In this document: positions 47,877 through 56,184 of the stretch, in pieces
Layout: every line of letters begins with the position of its first letter
Position numbering within the stretch: position 1 is the stretch's first letter
Source of the DNA: Myxococcaceae bacterium
GTDB lineage: Bacteria; Myxococcota; Myxococcia; Myxococcales; Myxococcaceae
Assembly (NCBI GenBank): GCA_016793095.1
Contig: JAEUJQ010000059.1
Location: 1 to 64,000 of the forward strand
Reading direction: 5' to 3'
DNA: 64,000 nt
Position numbers and translations under genes: made by a program
Notes under the pieces: generated by a model
What the model was told of the DNA's origin: nothing
The model's input: only the letters and a program-made list of their open reading frames with translations
Databases searched by the model: none

Positions 47877-48692
47877 TCACGCCTGGGCGCGGGCGACCCA
47901 GGTGCGAATGATGCTGCGCTGGTGCTCCCCGAGGTCGAGCATCTTCACCCCGAAGCCGACGGTGGGGGTGACGCCGATGACCCGACCGGTCGCGTGGATC
48001 TGGGTGACGTGACCCTCGAACGACAGCGTCACCTCGACGGGCGTCCCCACCATGACGCGCTCCGCGGACACCACGAAGAGGGCGTCGTGTTTCCAGCTCG
48101 ACTCGGCATCCATGGTGAACGGCCGTGCGTCGCCGCGGGGCAGCGACAGCTTCACGTGGATCATCCCGCCGCGCCAGGTGACGACGGCGGCGCTGGTGGG
48201 GGCGGGTGGGGCGCGGGGCGCGATCGCGGGCGGGGCGGTGCGGCTCTTCTTCTCGAACTCCACCATGCGCTCGGCGAGCACCAGGAACGCGTCTTCGCAG
48301 GCGAGCCGCAGCTCGGGCGTGGCCTCGGGGGGCAGCCGGCTGGGCAGGTAGCGGTGAACGAGGGCGAAGAAGGCCGCGCGCGCCGCCTCCTTCGAGGCCG
48401 TGGGCGGGACCCGCAGCACCTCGTGCGTCGCGCGATCCTTGATGGAGTCGAGCCAGTCGCGGATCTGCCGGGTGGCGTCGTACTGCGCGCGGGCCACCTC
48501 GTCGCCCTGCGGCGGAGCCAGCGCCGCCTGGATCTCGGGCACCTCTCGCAGGGGCACGAACTGCTTGCCGTCGCGAGAGACGGCGCGCACGTCGTTCAGC
48601 TTGCCGCGCATCGCGAGATCGCGAACCACCTCGAGGTTCACCGGCCCCAGGACCCGCGCTTCGCTGTCCGCCAGCCAGTACTGAGCGCTCAT
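47877..48692 (-). CDS. GYF_2 / J-like / PilZ domain fusion protein
   Basis: This 271-residue protein has three parts. A GYF_2-like domain (residues 1-47: YWLADSEARVLGPVNLEV) comes first. A DnaJ-like helical segment follows (about 80-135: EVLRVPPTASKEAARAAFFALVHRYLPSRL), where the HPD tripeptide is replaced by YLP. The C-terminal PilZ domain (about 165-271) has GRVIGVTPTVGFGVKML. The c-di-GMP-binding RxxxR motif is not evident, so ligand binding is unsure. The start codon overlaps the upstream response regulator stop codon by 4 bases. Confidence 0.85.
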   Translation of the reverse strand: MSAQYWLADSEARVLGPVNLEVVRDLAMRGKLNDVRAVSRDGKQFVPLREVPEIQAALAPPQGDEVARAQYDATRQIRDWLDSIKDRATHEVLRVPPTASKEAARAAFFALVHRYLPSRLPPEATPELRLACEDAFLVLAERMVEFEKKSRTAPPAIAPRAPPAPTSAAVVTWRGGMIHVKLSLPRGDARPFTMDAESSWKHDALFVVSAERVMVGTPVEVTLSFEGHVTQIHATGRVIGVTPTVGFGVKMLDLGEHQRSIIRTWVARAQA

Positions 48693-49069
48693 GCCTGGCT
48701 CTCGGCCGCTTCGAGCGCGGCCCGCACGACGTTCTGGACGTCGAGGGGGTGAAAGGGCTTGGACAGGAAGCCGTGGGCGCCGTCTTTGAGCGCCTGCTGC
48801 ACGAGGGACTCGGTGTCGAGGCTCGAGACGACCACCACCCGCATCGCCAGCTTGCGCCCCTGCAGCGTCTTCAGCAGATCGAGCCCGCTCTTCCCGGGCA
48901 TCACCAGGTCGAGCAGCAGCACCGCAGGCACCTTCTGATCGATGGCCGCCAGCGCCGCGTCGCCCGAGTCCGCTTCGCGCACGGCGCACGGTACGTCAGC
49001 CAACGCGTCCTTCAGCATCGCGCGCAGCAGGCGATCGTCATCGACGATCAGCACGTCAGGCATGGACAT
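48689..49069 (-). CDS. Single-domain response regulator (CheY-like)
   Basis: This 126-residue receiver domain has DVLIVDDDRLLR with the acidic pair, the phospho-acceptor Asp in LLLDLVMPGKSG, the Thr/Ser region VVVVSSLD, and the conserved Lys in FLSKPFHP. It has no output domain. ATG 49069, 7 bases after GGGGGAG, is preferred to 49063. It is coupled to the PilZ fusion, which may be its partner. No histidine kinase is adjacent. Confidence 0.88.
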   Translation of the reverse strand: MSMPDVLIVDDDRLLRAMLKDALADVPCAVREADSGDAALAAIDQKVPAVLLLDLVMPGKSGLDLLKTLQGRKLAMRVVVVSSLDTESLVQQALKDGAHGFLSKPFHPLDVQNVVRAALEAAESQA

Positions 49070-49122
49070 CGCTCGACTCCCCCACGGACTGGCCGCGTCC
49101 GCAACTTTCACGGCGCTTCACG

Positions 49123-50634
49123 TCAGAAGTACTTCTTGCGCTTCGAGGAAGGCAGCACCCCGAGCACCTCGCGGTACTTGGCGACGGTGCGCCGCGCGAT
49201 CTCGATGCCCTGCGCCTTCAGCAGCTCGACGATCTTCTGATCGGAGTACGGGTTCTTCGGATCTTCCTGGCCCACGATCTGCTTGATGTGGTTCTTCACC
49301 GCCTCGCTGGCGATGTCGTCGCCGCCGGTGCGGGCGATGGACGAGTTGAAGAAGTACTTCAGCTCGAAGATGCCTTGCGGCGTGTGCACGTACTTCGCGG
49401 TGGTGACGCGCGAGACGGTGGACTCGTGCATGCCGATGTCCTCGGCCACGTCGCGGAGGATGAGCGGCTTGAGGTGCGCGATGCCGCGGTCGAAGAAGTC
49501 GCGCTGGAACTTCACGATGCTCTCGGTCACCTTGTGAATGGTGCGCTGGCGCTGGTGGATCGAGCGGATGAGCCACATCGCCGAGCGGAGCTTCTCCTGG
49601 ACGAACTCCTTGGTCTGGCCCGAGGGCAGCCGGCCGCCCTTGAGCGCCTGCGCGTACGCGCCCGAGATGCGCAGCTTCGACAGGCCGTCGTCGTTGAGCA
49701 CCACCGTGTACTCTTCGCCCATCTTGTACACGTAGACGTCGGGGGTGATGTACTGCGCGTCGTCGCCCGAGAAGTTCCGCCCCGGCTTGGGGTCGAGCCG
49801 GCTGAGCAGCTTCGCCGCCGTCACCACCTCTTCGAGGGTGACCCGCAGGTCGCGCGCGATGGCCGGGTAGTTCTTCGACTCCAGCAGCTTCATGTGCTTC
49901 TTGAGGATCGTCCCCAGCAGCGCCGCGTGCGGGTCGTGCAGGCCCTGTAGCTGCACCAGCAGGCACTCCTGCAGATCGCGGCTCGCGCACCCCTTGGGAT
50001 CGAGCTGCTGGATCTTCTTGAGCACGCGCTCAGCCAGGCGCACGTCGACGTCGGCCTCGTTCGCCAGCCGGATCAGCGGATCGCCCTCGACGTCGGCGAG
50101 CTTGAGGTACCCGTCATCGTCGAGGTTGCCGATGATCAGCTCGGCGATGCGGGCCTCGGCGTCGTTGACCCGCACGCCCGAGAGCTGCTCATGCAGGTGA
50201 TCGACCAGATCCTCCTTCTTCACCATGTTGGCTTCGAAGGACGGCAGGTCTTCCAGATCGACGTTGCCCTTGTTCGACGGCGTGGTGGGCTCGTTGAACT
50301 GGTAGCTGTTGAGGTACTGATCCCAGTCGATGTCCTCGCCCGGCCCCTTCTCGGGGGTCACCTCCTGGGCCTTCTCGGGCACCGGAGCCTCGTAGTCCGC
50401 CCGCTGCTCGCTGGTGTCGGCCTCGAGCGACGCCTCACCGGGCGCCTTGTCCGCCATGTCGCCTTCGACCGTCTCGTCAGGCGTCTCGAGGAGCGGGTTC
50501 TGCTCCATCTCCTCCCGCACCTGCTCGATCAGCTCCATGCGCGAGAGCTGCAGCAGCTTGATCGCCTGCTGGAGCTGCGGCGTCATCACCAGCGACTGTG
50601 ACATCTTGAGGCTCTGCTTCAGCTCCATGCCCAT
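49123..50634 (-). CDS. rpoN: RNA polymerase sigma-54 factor
   Basis: This 503-residue factor starts at ATG 50634 (MGMELKQSLKMSQSLVMTPQLQQAIKLLQL), the Gln/Leu-rich activator-responsive region I. An acidic region II follows (about 65-130), then the core-binding region III with a helix-turn-helix and the RpoN box ARRTVAKYRE near the C-terminus. It needs AAA+ enhancer-binding proteins, none of which is in the window. Neighbours lptB upstream and hpf downstream match the classic gene order. Confidence 0.95.
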   Translation of the reverse strand: MGMELKQSLKMSQSLVMTPQLQQAIKLLQLSRMELIEQVREEMEQNPLLETPDETVEGDMADKAPGEASLEADTSEQRADYEAPVPEKAQEVTPEKGPGEDIDWDQYLNSYQFNEPTTPSNKGNVDLEDLPSFEANMVKKEDLVDHLHEQLSGVRVNDAEARIAELIIGNLDDDGYLKLADVEGDPLIRLANEADVDVRLAERVLKKIQQLDPKGCASRDLQECLLVQLQGLHDPHAALLGTILKKHMKLLESKNYPAIARDLRVTLEEVVTAAKLLSRLDPKPGRNFSGDDAQYITPDVYVYKMGEEYTVVLNDDGLSKLRISGAYAQALKGGRLPSGQTKEFVQEKLRSAMWLIRSIHQRQRTIHKVTESIVKFQRDFFDRGIAHLKPLILRDVAEDIGMHESTVSRVTTAKYVHTPQGIFELKYFFNSSIARTGGDDIASEAVKNHIKQIVGQEDPKNPYSDQKIVELLKAQGIEIARRTVAKYREVLGVLPSSKRKKYF

Positions 50635-50652
50635 TGTGCCGTCCCCGGTGAG

Positions 50653-50668
50653 GTCAAAACCCGTGCCA
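50653..50668 (-). promoter_or_regulatory. Weak sigma-54-like element before rpoN
   Basis: TGGCACGGGTTTTGAC reads well at -24, but the -12 has GA in place of the invariant GC. The leader would be only about 9 bases. It may be chance. Confidence 0.15.
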
Positions 50669-50793
50669 AAGGTATTGGACCTCGCCCGTCCAGACAACCG
50701 CCTCCAGAAAAGAGACGGAACGTCAATTGGTTACGGCTCTCGCTGGCGTCTGGCATCGACCGTGCTTCGAGCCGTGGGCCCGAAGACTGCACG

Positions 50794-51534
50794 TCACGTG
50801 AGGGTGAAGTTCTCGCCCAGGTAGACGGAGCGGGCGCGGGGGGACGCAGCGATGGCCTCGGGGGTGCCCTCTTCGAGGATCTGACCGGCCGCGAGGATGT
50901 AGGCCCGATCACAGATGCGCAGGGTGTCACGTACGTTGTGATCGGTGATGAGCACCCCGAGGCCCTTCGTCTTGAGCCGGGCGATCTCCTTCTGCAGCTC
51001 CCCCACGTTGATCGGATCGACGCCGGCGAAGGGCTCGTCGAACAGCATGAACCGCGGCTTCGGGAGCAGGCTGCGGGCGATCTCGGCGCGGCGGCGCTCA
51101 CCGCCAGAGAGCGTCTCACCGAGGGAGTCGGCGACGTGGGTGAGGCCGAACTCCTGGATGATCTGCCTGGCGCGCTCCTCGCGTTGGCTGCTCGACGTGT
51201 CGGGCTGCAGCTCGAGCACCGCCAGCATGTTCTGGCGCACGCTCAGCTTGCGGAAGATGGAGGCCTCCTGCGGCAGGTACCCGAGGCCCGCGCGCGCCCG
51301 CTGGTGCATGGGCAGGCCCGTGAGGGAGCGCCCCGCCAGCGTCACCTCGCCCGAGTCCGGCTGCACCAGCCCCACCACCATGTTGAACGAGGTCGTCTTG
51401 CCCGCGCCGTTGGGCCCGAGCAGCCCCACGATCTCCCCGGGCCGCACGATGAAGCTGACGCCGTTGACGACCCGGCGCTTCGCGTAGGTCTTGATCAGGC
51501 CCGTGGCGGAGAGGCTGTCGGCGGCGTCGGACAC
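50794..51534 (-). CDS. lptB: LPS export ABC transporter ATPase LptB
   Basis: This 246-residue ATPase has Walker A GPNGAGKTT (about residue 39), the Q-loop in LGYLPQEASIFRKL, signature LSGGERRR, Walker B FMLFDEPFAGVDP and the H-loop in ITDHNV. The sequence LGYLPQEASIFRKLSV is typical of LptB. It works with LptF/G, LptC and LptA to move LPS to the outer membrane. A 159-base gap separates it from rpoN. Confidence 0.93.
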   Translation of the reverse strand: MSDAADSLSATGLIKTYAKRRVVNGVSFIVRPGEIVGLLGPNGAGKTTSFNMVVGLVQPDSGEVTLAGRSLTGLPMHQRARAGLGYLPQEASIFRKLSVRQNMLAVLELQPDTSSSQREERARQIIQEFGLTHVADSLGETLSGGERRRAEIARSLLPKPRFMLFDEPFAGVDPINVGELQKEIARLKTKGLGVLITDHNVRDTLRICDRAYILAAGQILEEGTPEAIAASPRARSVYLGENFTLT

Positions 51535-51719
51535 GGCGGCGCAGGGTGCCCGAGGGCGGCCGGTTGCGCAAAGCCTTCCTCGGGTCGTCAGTGCGTGACA
51601 CCTCGCGGCGGCGCCCGCAGGCGCTTCCTCGTCGCGGCCTGGCGCTCATCCTCGCCGGCACCGGTGTCACCGGGTACGTGCGGCGGCAGCCCTCAGCGCC
51701 CCAGCACGTCGGGCCGCGT

Positions 51720-52658
51720 TCACCACCGCCGGCACGCGGTGAGCAGCGCCTCAGCGGCCCCGAGCGAGCGAAGCACCGCCACGGGGTCGAGCGACATCGG
51801 CAGGCAGCGCACCTCGAGGGTGGGCTGACGGGGGTGCGGCTCGATGACGCCCAGCACGTTCAGGTCGCACGCCTTCGAGACCCCGGCGAGCGAGAGGGCC
51901 GCCGCGAACGTGCGGAAGGGCACCCGGCGCCGTGCGCGCGCCACCCTCACCACGGCCGGAGGAAAGGGGCCGAGCTTGAGGCACCTCGGGTTGGGTGACA
52001 GGGCTCGCCACCACTGCTCCCGCTGGGTCGCGTGAGTGAGGATGAGGCGGCGCAGGGCGCGCACGCTGCGCCACGGGGCGGCGTCGTAGTGGGCGTGGAG
52101 CGCGGCGGTCGGCGGCACCGTGCAACCGAGCGCGTCGGCGACCTCCAGCACGAGGCCGACGATCGCCTCGCGCTCCCCAGGCCCCTCGAGGGGGCGGGTC
52201 ACGACCTCGCAGACACGGTGGTGGGCGACGGGCTCCTCCATCGTCACCACCAGCGGGTGTCCGAAGGCGTCGTGGAGGGTGCCGGCCTCGACGAAGCCGC
52301 CGAAGAGCGCCTTCACCGGCTCAGGTCGCCGCGCGGCGGTCGCGCCCCAGCCGAGGCGCTCGACGAGCAGAGCGAGGCGCAGGTCGTCGGTGGCGTGCAG
52401 CGTTCGCGCCCGGGGAGCGGCAGGCAGCCCGCCGTGCAGCGTGTTGTCGTCCACCAGCGTCGCCAGCACCCGCCCGTCACGCTCGAGGACCCGCGCGGCG
52501 AGGGAGAGCCGGCAGAGCGGGCGACCGCCGGCCAGCGTGCCCTCACTCCAGTACTTGAAGCCGTACTCGACGCGCCCCTTCACGCGCCGGGCGAGGGCGC
52601 GGGCGAAGGTGACGCGGGACTGCGACGGGGGCGCGAGCAGTTCGAGCTCGAGCCCCAC
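51720..52658 (-). CDS. Putative amidoligase (GCS/GS-fold) enzyme
   Basis: The assignment is tentative. The 312-residue product has the ordered motifs of the amidoligase group: GLELELLAP with ExE near the N-terminus, LHAHYDAAPW in the middle, and PTLEVRCLP near the end, in the positions of GxExE, HxHxD and TxExR. Such enzymes join an amino group to a carboxyl using ATP and often modify peptides or make small metabolites. The substrate is unknown. It lies between lptB and a tandem-repeat gene on the same strand. Confidence 0.6.
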   Translation of the reverse strand: MGLELELLAPPSQSRVTFARALARRVKGRVEYGFKYWSEGTLAGGRPLCRLSLAARVLERDGRVLATLVDDNTLHGGLPAAPRARTLHATDDLRLALLVERLGWGATAARRPEPVKALFGGFVEAGTLHDAFGHPLVVTMEEPVAHHRVCEVVTRPLEGPGEREAIVGLVLEVADALGCTVPPTAALHAHYDAAPWRSVRALRRLILTHATQREQWWRALSPNPRCLKLGPFPPAVVRVARARRRVPFRTFAAALSLAGVSKACDLNVLGVIEPHPRQPTLEVRCLPMSLDPVAVLRSLGAAEALLTACRRW

Positions 52659-52678
52659 CCGTCGGAACGGCGAACCGC

Positions 52679-53329
52679 TCAGCGGCCCCAGCCCTTGCTG
52701 GCGCCGATGTTCTTCAGGAAGTCCTTCGCGAAGTCCGAGCCGTCCGCCGCGTTGAGCACCTTGAGCCCCAGGTACTGCTTGATCTCGGCGGGGCTCGAGC
52801 CCTGGAGGAAGTCGTACTTCGCCTTCGCGTCGCGCACGTGGCGATCGCCCATGCCGCTCGACTTGAACGCGTCGAGCTGCTCGTGGTTGTCGTACTTGCT
52901 CTCGGTGATGCCGTGCTCCGCCAGCATCTCCATGCCGCCTTTGTAGCCGCTCTCGACGTTGCGCAGCTTGAGGCCCAGGTAGCCCTTCACCTCGCTGGTC
53001 GACGCGTTCTTGAGGAAGTCGAACGACTTCTTCGCCTGCCTCACGTCGGAGTCGGTGAAGCCCGAGCGCGCGAAGCGGGTCAGGCAGTCCTGCTCGTCGA
53101 AGCGGTAGCGGGTGACGCCCAGCCGCTGCAGGTCGCCCTCCTTCTTCGTGAGGATCGCCGTGCCGATGAACTCCTTCGCCGCGTCGAGGGTCGGCAGGTT
53201 CTTCTTCTGCTTCACGACCTGCGCGTCGGCGTTGGTGTACGGCGAGTGCCAGAAGGCCTTGCGCTCAGGCGACAGGGTGGTGGCGGCGCGGGGCGTGACG
53301 TTCTGGGCGGCGGTGGTGCGTGCGGGCAT
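52679..53329 (-). CDS. Tandem-repeat protein of unknown function
   Basis: The family is not recognised. The 216-residue product starts at ATG 53329. The first 30 residues are Thr/Pro/Ala-rich. Two similar units of about 60 residues follow: residues 82-142 (VRQAKKSFDFLKNASTSEVK, GYLGLKLRN) and 151-209 (VRDAKAKYDFLQGSSPAEIK, QYLGLKVLN). The units are predicted helical. There is no Sec signal peptide. It begins 66 bases after the membrane-protein gene and ends 21 bases before the amidoligase-like gene, so it may be that enzyme's substrate or partner; this is speculation. Confidence 0.7.
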   Translation of the reverse strand: MPARTTAAQNVTPRAATTLSPERKAFWHSPYTNADAQVVKQKKNLPTLDAAKEFIGTAILTKKEGDLQRLGVTRYRFDEQDCLTRFARSGFTDSDVRQAKKSFDFLKNASTSEVKGYLGLKLRNVESGYKGGMEMLAEHGITESKYDNHEQLDAFKSSGMGDRHVRDAKAKYDFLQGSSPAEIKQYLGLKVLNAADGSDFAKDFLKNIGASKGWGR

Positions 53330-53395
53330 GGCGGGCTCCGGTGGGCAGCGGTGACGTACGCGAGAAAGCACGGCGGCCGGGTCGCGGCAAGACCG

Positions 53396-54208
53396 TCACT
53401 TCGTCTTCGGCCCAGGGGACGCGGGGGGCTTCACGGGCGCCTGGGCCGCCTTCTGATCGGCGGGCTTCGGAGCCTGGGGCCGGCCCTTCGTCGCGCCGGG
53501 CTTCGCGGCAGGGGCCTTCTTCGCCGCCGCCGGCTTCACCGGTTCGGGAGGCGGTGGCGGGGGCTCCGGGGCGTCGAGGGCGAGGTACGCGTGCCCGCGC
53601 ACGAGCCACACCAGCGTGATGAGCGGCCCGCCGACGAGCGCCGAGGTGACCTCTCCGGCGAGCACGTGCACGACGGCGGCGATCATCACCGCTACCAGCC
53701 AGACGGCCGACATGATCGAGGTGGCGAGGAACTGTGACAGGGCCCACGGCGCGGCGTGGCGCTTGAGGAACCCCATGAAGCCCGACTGTGAGCCGAGCAG
53801 CGACACCTCGAGCAGCGGGGTGAGGACGACGGCGAGCACGAAGAGGCTCGCGAGGGCGCCGCCCCAGGCCAGCGTGAGGAACGCCACCGAGCCGACGAGG
53901 AGCGGCACCGCGAGCATCGACAGGTTCTTCGCGCGGGCGACCAGCTCGGCCTCGAACTCGCCGCGATCCACCGCGCCCTCGGTGAGCGTGCGACGCCAGA
54001 CGTGCAGCGCGATCGACCACAGGATCGCCTTGATCGGCGCCGCGAGGATGATGCCGATGTTGAGCAGCGGCGCGAGCAGCCAGTCGGCGAGCGTGCCGAG
54101 CCCCAGCGCGGCGGTGGGCACGAGCACGATCCACGGGCTCTTCTTGAGCGTCGCGATCGTCTGCTCGGCCGCGCGGGTGTACGTCGCGATGGGAAGGAGC
54201 TCGGCCAC
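53396..54208 (-). CDS. Polytopic membrane protein with Pro/Ala/Lys tail
   Basis: The family is not recognised. This 270-residue protein has about five or six hydrophobic helices between residues 25 and 205, then a low-complexity Pro/Ala/Lys tail of about 60 residues. It resembles YciC/DUF975-type envelope proteins only in general layout. It starts 10 bases after the lptA stop codon, so it is cotranscribed with lptA. Confidence 0.75.
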   Translation of the reverse strand: MAELLPIATYTRAAEQTIATLKKSPWIVLVPTAALGLGTLADWLLAPLLNIGIILAAPIKAILWSIALHVWRRTLTEGAVDRGEFEAELVARAKNLSMLAVPLLVGSVAFLTLAWGGALASLFVLAVVLTPLLEVSLLGSQSGFMGFLKRHAAPWALSQFLATSIMSAVWLVAVMIAAVVHVLAGEVTSALVGGPLITLVWLVRGHAYLALDAPEPPPPPPEPVKPAAAKKAPAAKPGATKGRPQAPKPADQKAAQAPVKPPASPGPKTK

Positions 54209-54217
54209 GGGTCTCGT

Positions 54218-55072
54218 TCAGCGCCTCGGCGCGCCCTTCGACTCGACCTCGATGACGGTGGTGGCGTTCTCGACCTCGAGGAAGTCGGAGCCCGTGAAGA
54301 AGGTGACCTTCGTGCCCTTCATGCGGCTCTTGCCTTGCCGCGCTTGCGGCTGGCCGGTCACCACCAGCACCCCGCGCTGGACGTCGTAGTCGCCGCGCTG
54401 GCCCTTCGCCCAGCGGTCCTTCTCGGTGGCCTCGACGCCGCCTCGCGCCTGCACGCGGGTGATGGCGCCTGCCTCGTCGTAGAGGGCGGTCAGCTCAGGC
54501 GACCGGATGACGGTGTCGCTCCGCCTGGCCACGACGTTGCCTCTCCACACGGCGACGTTCTTCTGCTCGTCGAGCATGAGCTGGTCGGCGTCGATGGTGA
54601 TGCGCTGCGGCCCGGCCCCGACGCCGCCATCGCGCGAGAACCCCTTCTCCTCCTCCACGCGGGTCTTCGCCTTGTCCACCACGATGCGCTCCGTGCCGGT
54701 GACGAAGGTGACGAGCTCGCCCTCCACCTCCCGCTTGCCCTGCCGCGCCCGGGGCTTGCCGCGCACCACGAGCGTGCCGGTGCGGTTGTCGAAGTCGGCC
54801 TCTTCGCCACGCGCCCAGCGCTCACCATCGACCGCCTCGACGTCGCCGCGCGCGAGGATGCGCGTCACCTCCCGATCGCCGCCGTACTCGACGGTGATGC
54901 GGTCGCACGTCAGCGTGGTGGTGTCGCGAATGGCCTTCGCGCTGCCCGTGTAGACGGCGCGCTGCTCCTTGTTCAGCACCTCGAGCTTGTCGGCGCTCAC
55001 CTGTACTGGGCGCGAGAGCAGCACGCCGGCGTCGGGCGCGGCAGCGAGGATGAAGGCGAGGAGCAGCGGCAC
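54218..55072 (-). CDS. lptA: LptA-like protein made of two tandem OstA domains
   Basis: This 284-residue exported protein starts at GTG 55072, preceded by AAGGAG. A short hydrophobic signal is followed by two LptA-type beta-jellyroll units, about residues 25-148 and 150-280. They share the pattern ARGDVEAV-RWARGEEADFDNRTGTLVV / ARGGVEAT-RWAKGQRGDYDVQRGVLVV. LptA bridges LPS across the periplasm by head-to-tail stacking of single domains of about 160 residues. Here two units are covalently joined. Confidence 0.85.
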   Translation of the reverse strand: MPLLLAFILAAAPDAGVLLSRPVQVSADKLEVLNKEQRAVYTGSAKAIRDTTTLTCDRITVEYGGDREVTRILARGDVEAVDGERWARGEEADFDNRTGTLVVRGKPRARQGKREVEGELVTFVTGTERIVVDKAKTRVEEEKGFSRDGGVGAGPQRITIDADQLMLDEQKNVAVWRGNVVARRSDTVIRSPELTALYDEAGAITRVQARGGVEATEKDRWAKGQRGDYDVQRGVLVVTGQPQARQGKSRMKGTKVTFFTGSDFLEVENATTVIEVESKGAPRR

Positions 55073-55078
55073 GGGCGA

Positions 55079-55084
55079 CTCCTT
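55079..55084 (-). promoter_or_regulatory. Ribosome binding site of lptA
   Basis: AAGGAG on the minus strand lies 6 bases before GTG 55072 and decides that start over upstream in-frame codons. Confidence 0.7.
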
Positions 55085-55168
55085 ACACGCGCCCTCAGGG
55101 GGACCGGTAGCGCAACGGATCGGCAAGGGGGTGGCCCCGGCGCTCTGGCGGGCGTAGGGTCGCGCGCG

Positions 55169-55405
55169 ATGCGTCGGCTCATCCTCCTCGGTGTGGTGGT
55201 GGCGTCGGTCGCGAGCGCGGCGCCACCGAAGCAGCGCCCCCGCTGGAAGTGCACCTTCCACGGCCGGATCGTTTACTGCGATCTCGTGGACAAGCCGCTC
55301 CAGCTGCACACGCGCGACAGGGTCTTCCTCTTCGAGCGCACCCCGCCGATGTTCTCGCCGCTGGTGACCGCGCCCGCGTCGCTGCTCGAGCGCCGGGTGG
55401 AGTAG
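55169..55405 (+). CDS. Small exported protein, unknown function
   Basis: This 78-residue frame starts at ATG 55169 with a good signal peptide (MRRLILLGVVVASVASA). The short mature part has two cysteines, KCTFHGRIVYCDL, which could form a disulfide. It is placed in the gap between lptA and the metallopeptidase gene, opposite in strand. The ribosome binding site is weak, so it may not be expressed, but its placement and signal sequence favour a real gene. Confidence 0.5.
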   Translation: MRRLILLGVVVASVASAAPPKQRPRWKCTFHGRIVYCDLVDKPLQLHTRDRVFLFERTPPMFSPLVTAPASLLERRVE

Positions 55406-55408
55406 CCG

Positions 55409-56179
55409 TCAGGGCAGCGGATCTCCGGGCCGGCGCAGGGCGAACCTCGCCCAGCGCTCGTCGTCGAATGACGAGTCCACCAGCTTGACGAGCTGGCGCA
55501 CGAGCCTCGCCTTGCAGTCGATGGCGGCGTCCTGCTTCGACTGCAGCTCGAGGAAGGGCTGATCGACGACTGCCCACGCGAACGTCTCGGCCTGGTCCTC
55601 GTCGAGGTTCGTGCGCGCGTACGGGGTGATGGTGGCGACCCGCGCGCGGGTGCGATCGACCTCGCCCTCGGCGGCGTAGACGAAGCCCTCGGGGTTGCAG
55701 CCGCGCCAGGCCTGCTGCTTCGCCTCCACGGCCTTCGTGTGCTGGGTGAGGTGGAAGATCTCGTGGTGAATCACCTTCGCCGCGTGCGCGAGGTCGCGCA
55801 GCCCGACGAAGAGCGTGCCCTTCTTCGCGCCGCCCCAGAACGCGAACCCGCCCCACGCTCGCCCGTCGCGCTCCAGGCCCCTCGCCACGACGATCTTGAG
55901 CAGGCCGGAGCGCTTGAGGAAGGCCTCGGGGTAGATCGACAGCTCGTTCACCAGCGCGGGGGTGGACTGGGCGGCGTCGAGCGCCGTGGGCGGGAAGGCG
56001 ACGATGCCGTCACCGACAGGCTGGCCCTTCGCGGGGTCGCCGTCGAGCCACACCATCGGCACGCCGGTGCGCTTCTCGAACGCCGCGGTCACCTGCTTCG
56101 CGTCGGCCCACAGCTCCTCTTCGGTCGCGGCGAGCGCGGGCAGGGCGGCGACGACGACGAGGGCGATCGGGGCGCGCAT
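55409..56179 (-). CDS. Exported putative zinc metallopeptidase
   Basis: This 256-residue protein starts at ATG 56179, with AAGGAG 8 bases before it. The signal peptide ends near ALPALA. The zinc-binding motif HHEIFH (HExxH) lies near residue 140, and DEDQAETFAW about 60 residues later supplies a candidate third ligand, as in gluzincins. It also has a Cys near 160 and another near 225. It is a periplasmic or secreted peptidase of no clear family. It is cotranscribed with lptC upstream. Confidence 0.75.
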   Translation of the reverse strand: MRAPIALVVVAALPALAATEEELWADAKQVTAAFEKRTGVPMVWLDGDPAKGQPVGDGIVAFPPTALDAAQSTPALVNELSIYPEAFLKRSGLLKIVVARGLERDGRAWGGFAFWGGAKKGTLFVGLRDLAHAAKVIHHEIFHLTQHTKAVEAKQQAWRGCNPEGFVYAAEGEVDRTRARVATITPYARTNLDEDQAETFAWAVVDQPFLELQSKQDAAIDCKARLVRQLVKLVDSSFDDERWARFALRRPGDPLP

Positions 56180-56184
56180 CGGGC

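Noticed and set aside
50653-50668. Autoregulatory sigma-54 promoter before rpoN
   Set aside because: The -24 box is good, but the invariant -12 GC is GA and the leader would be only about 9 bases; kept only as a low-confidence site.
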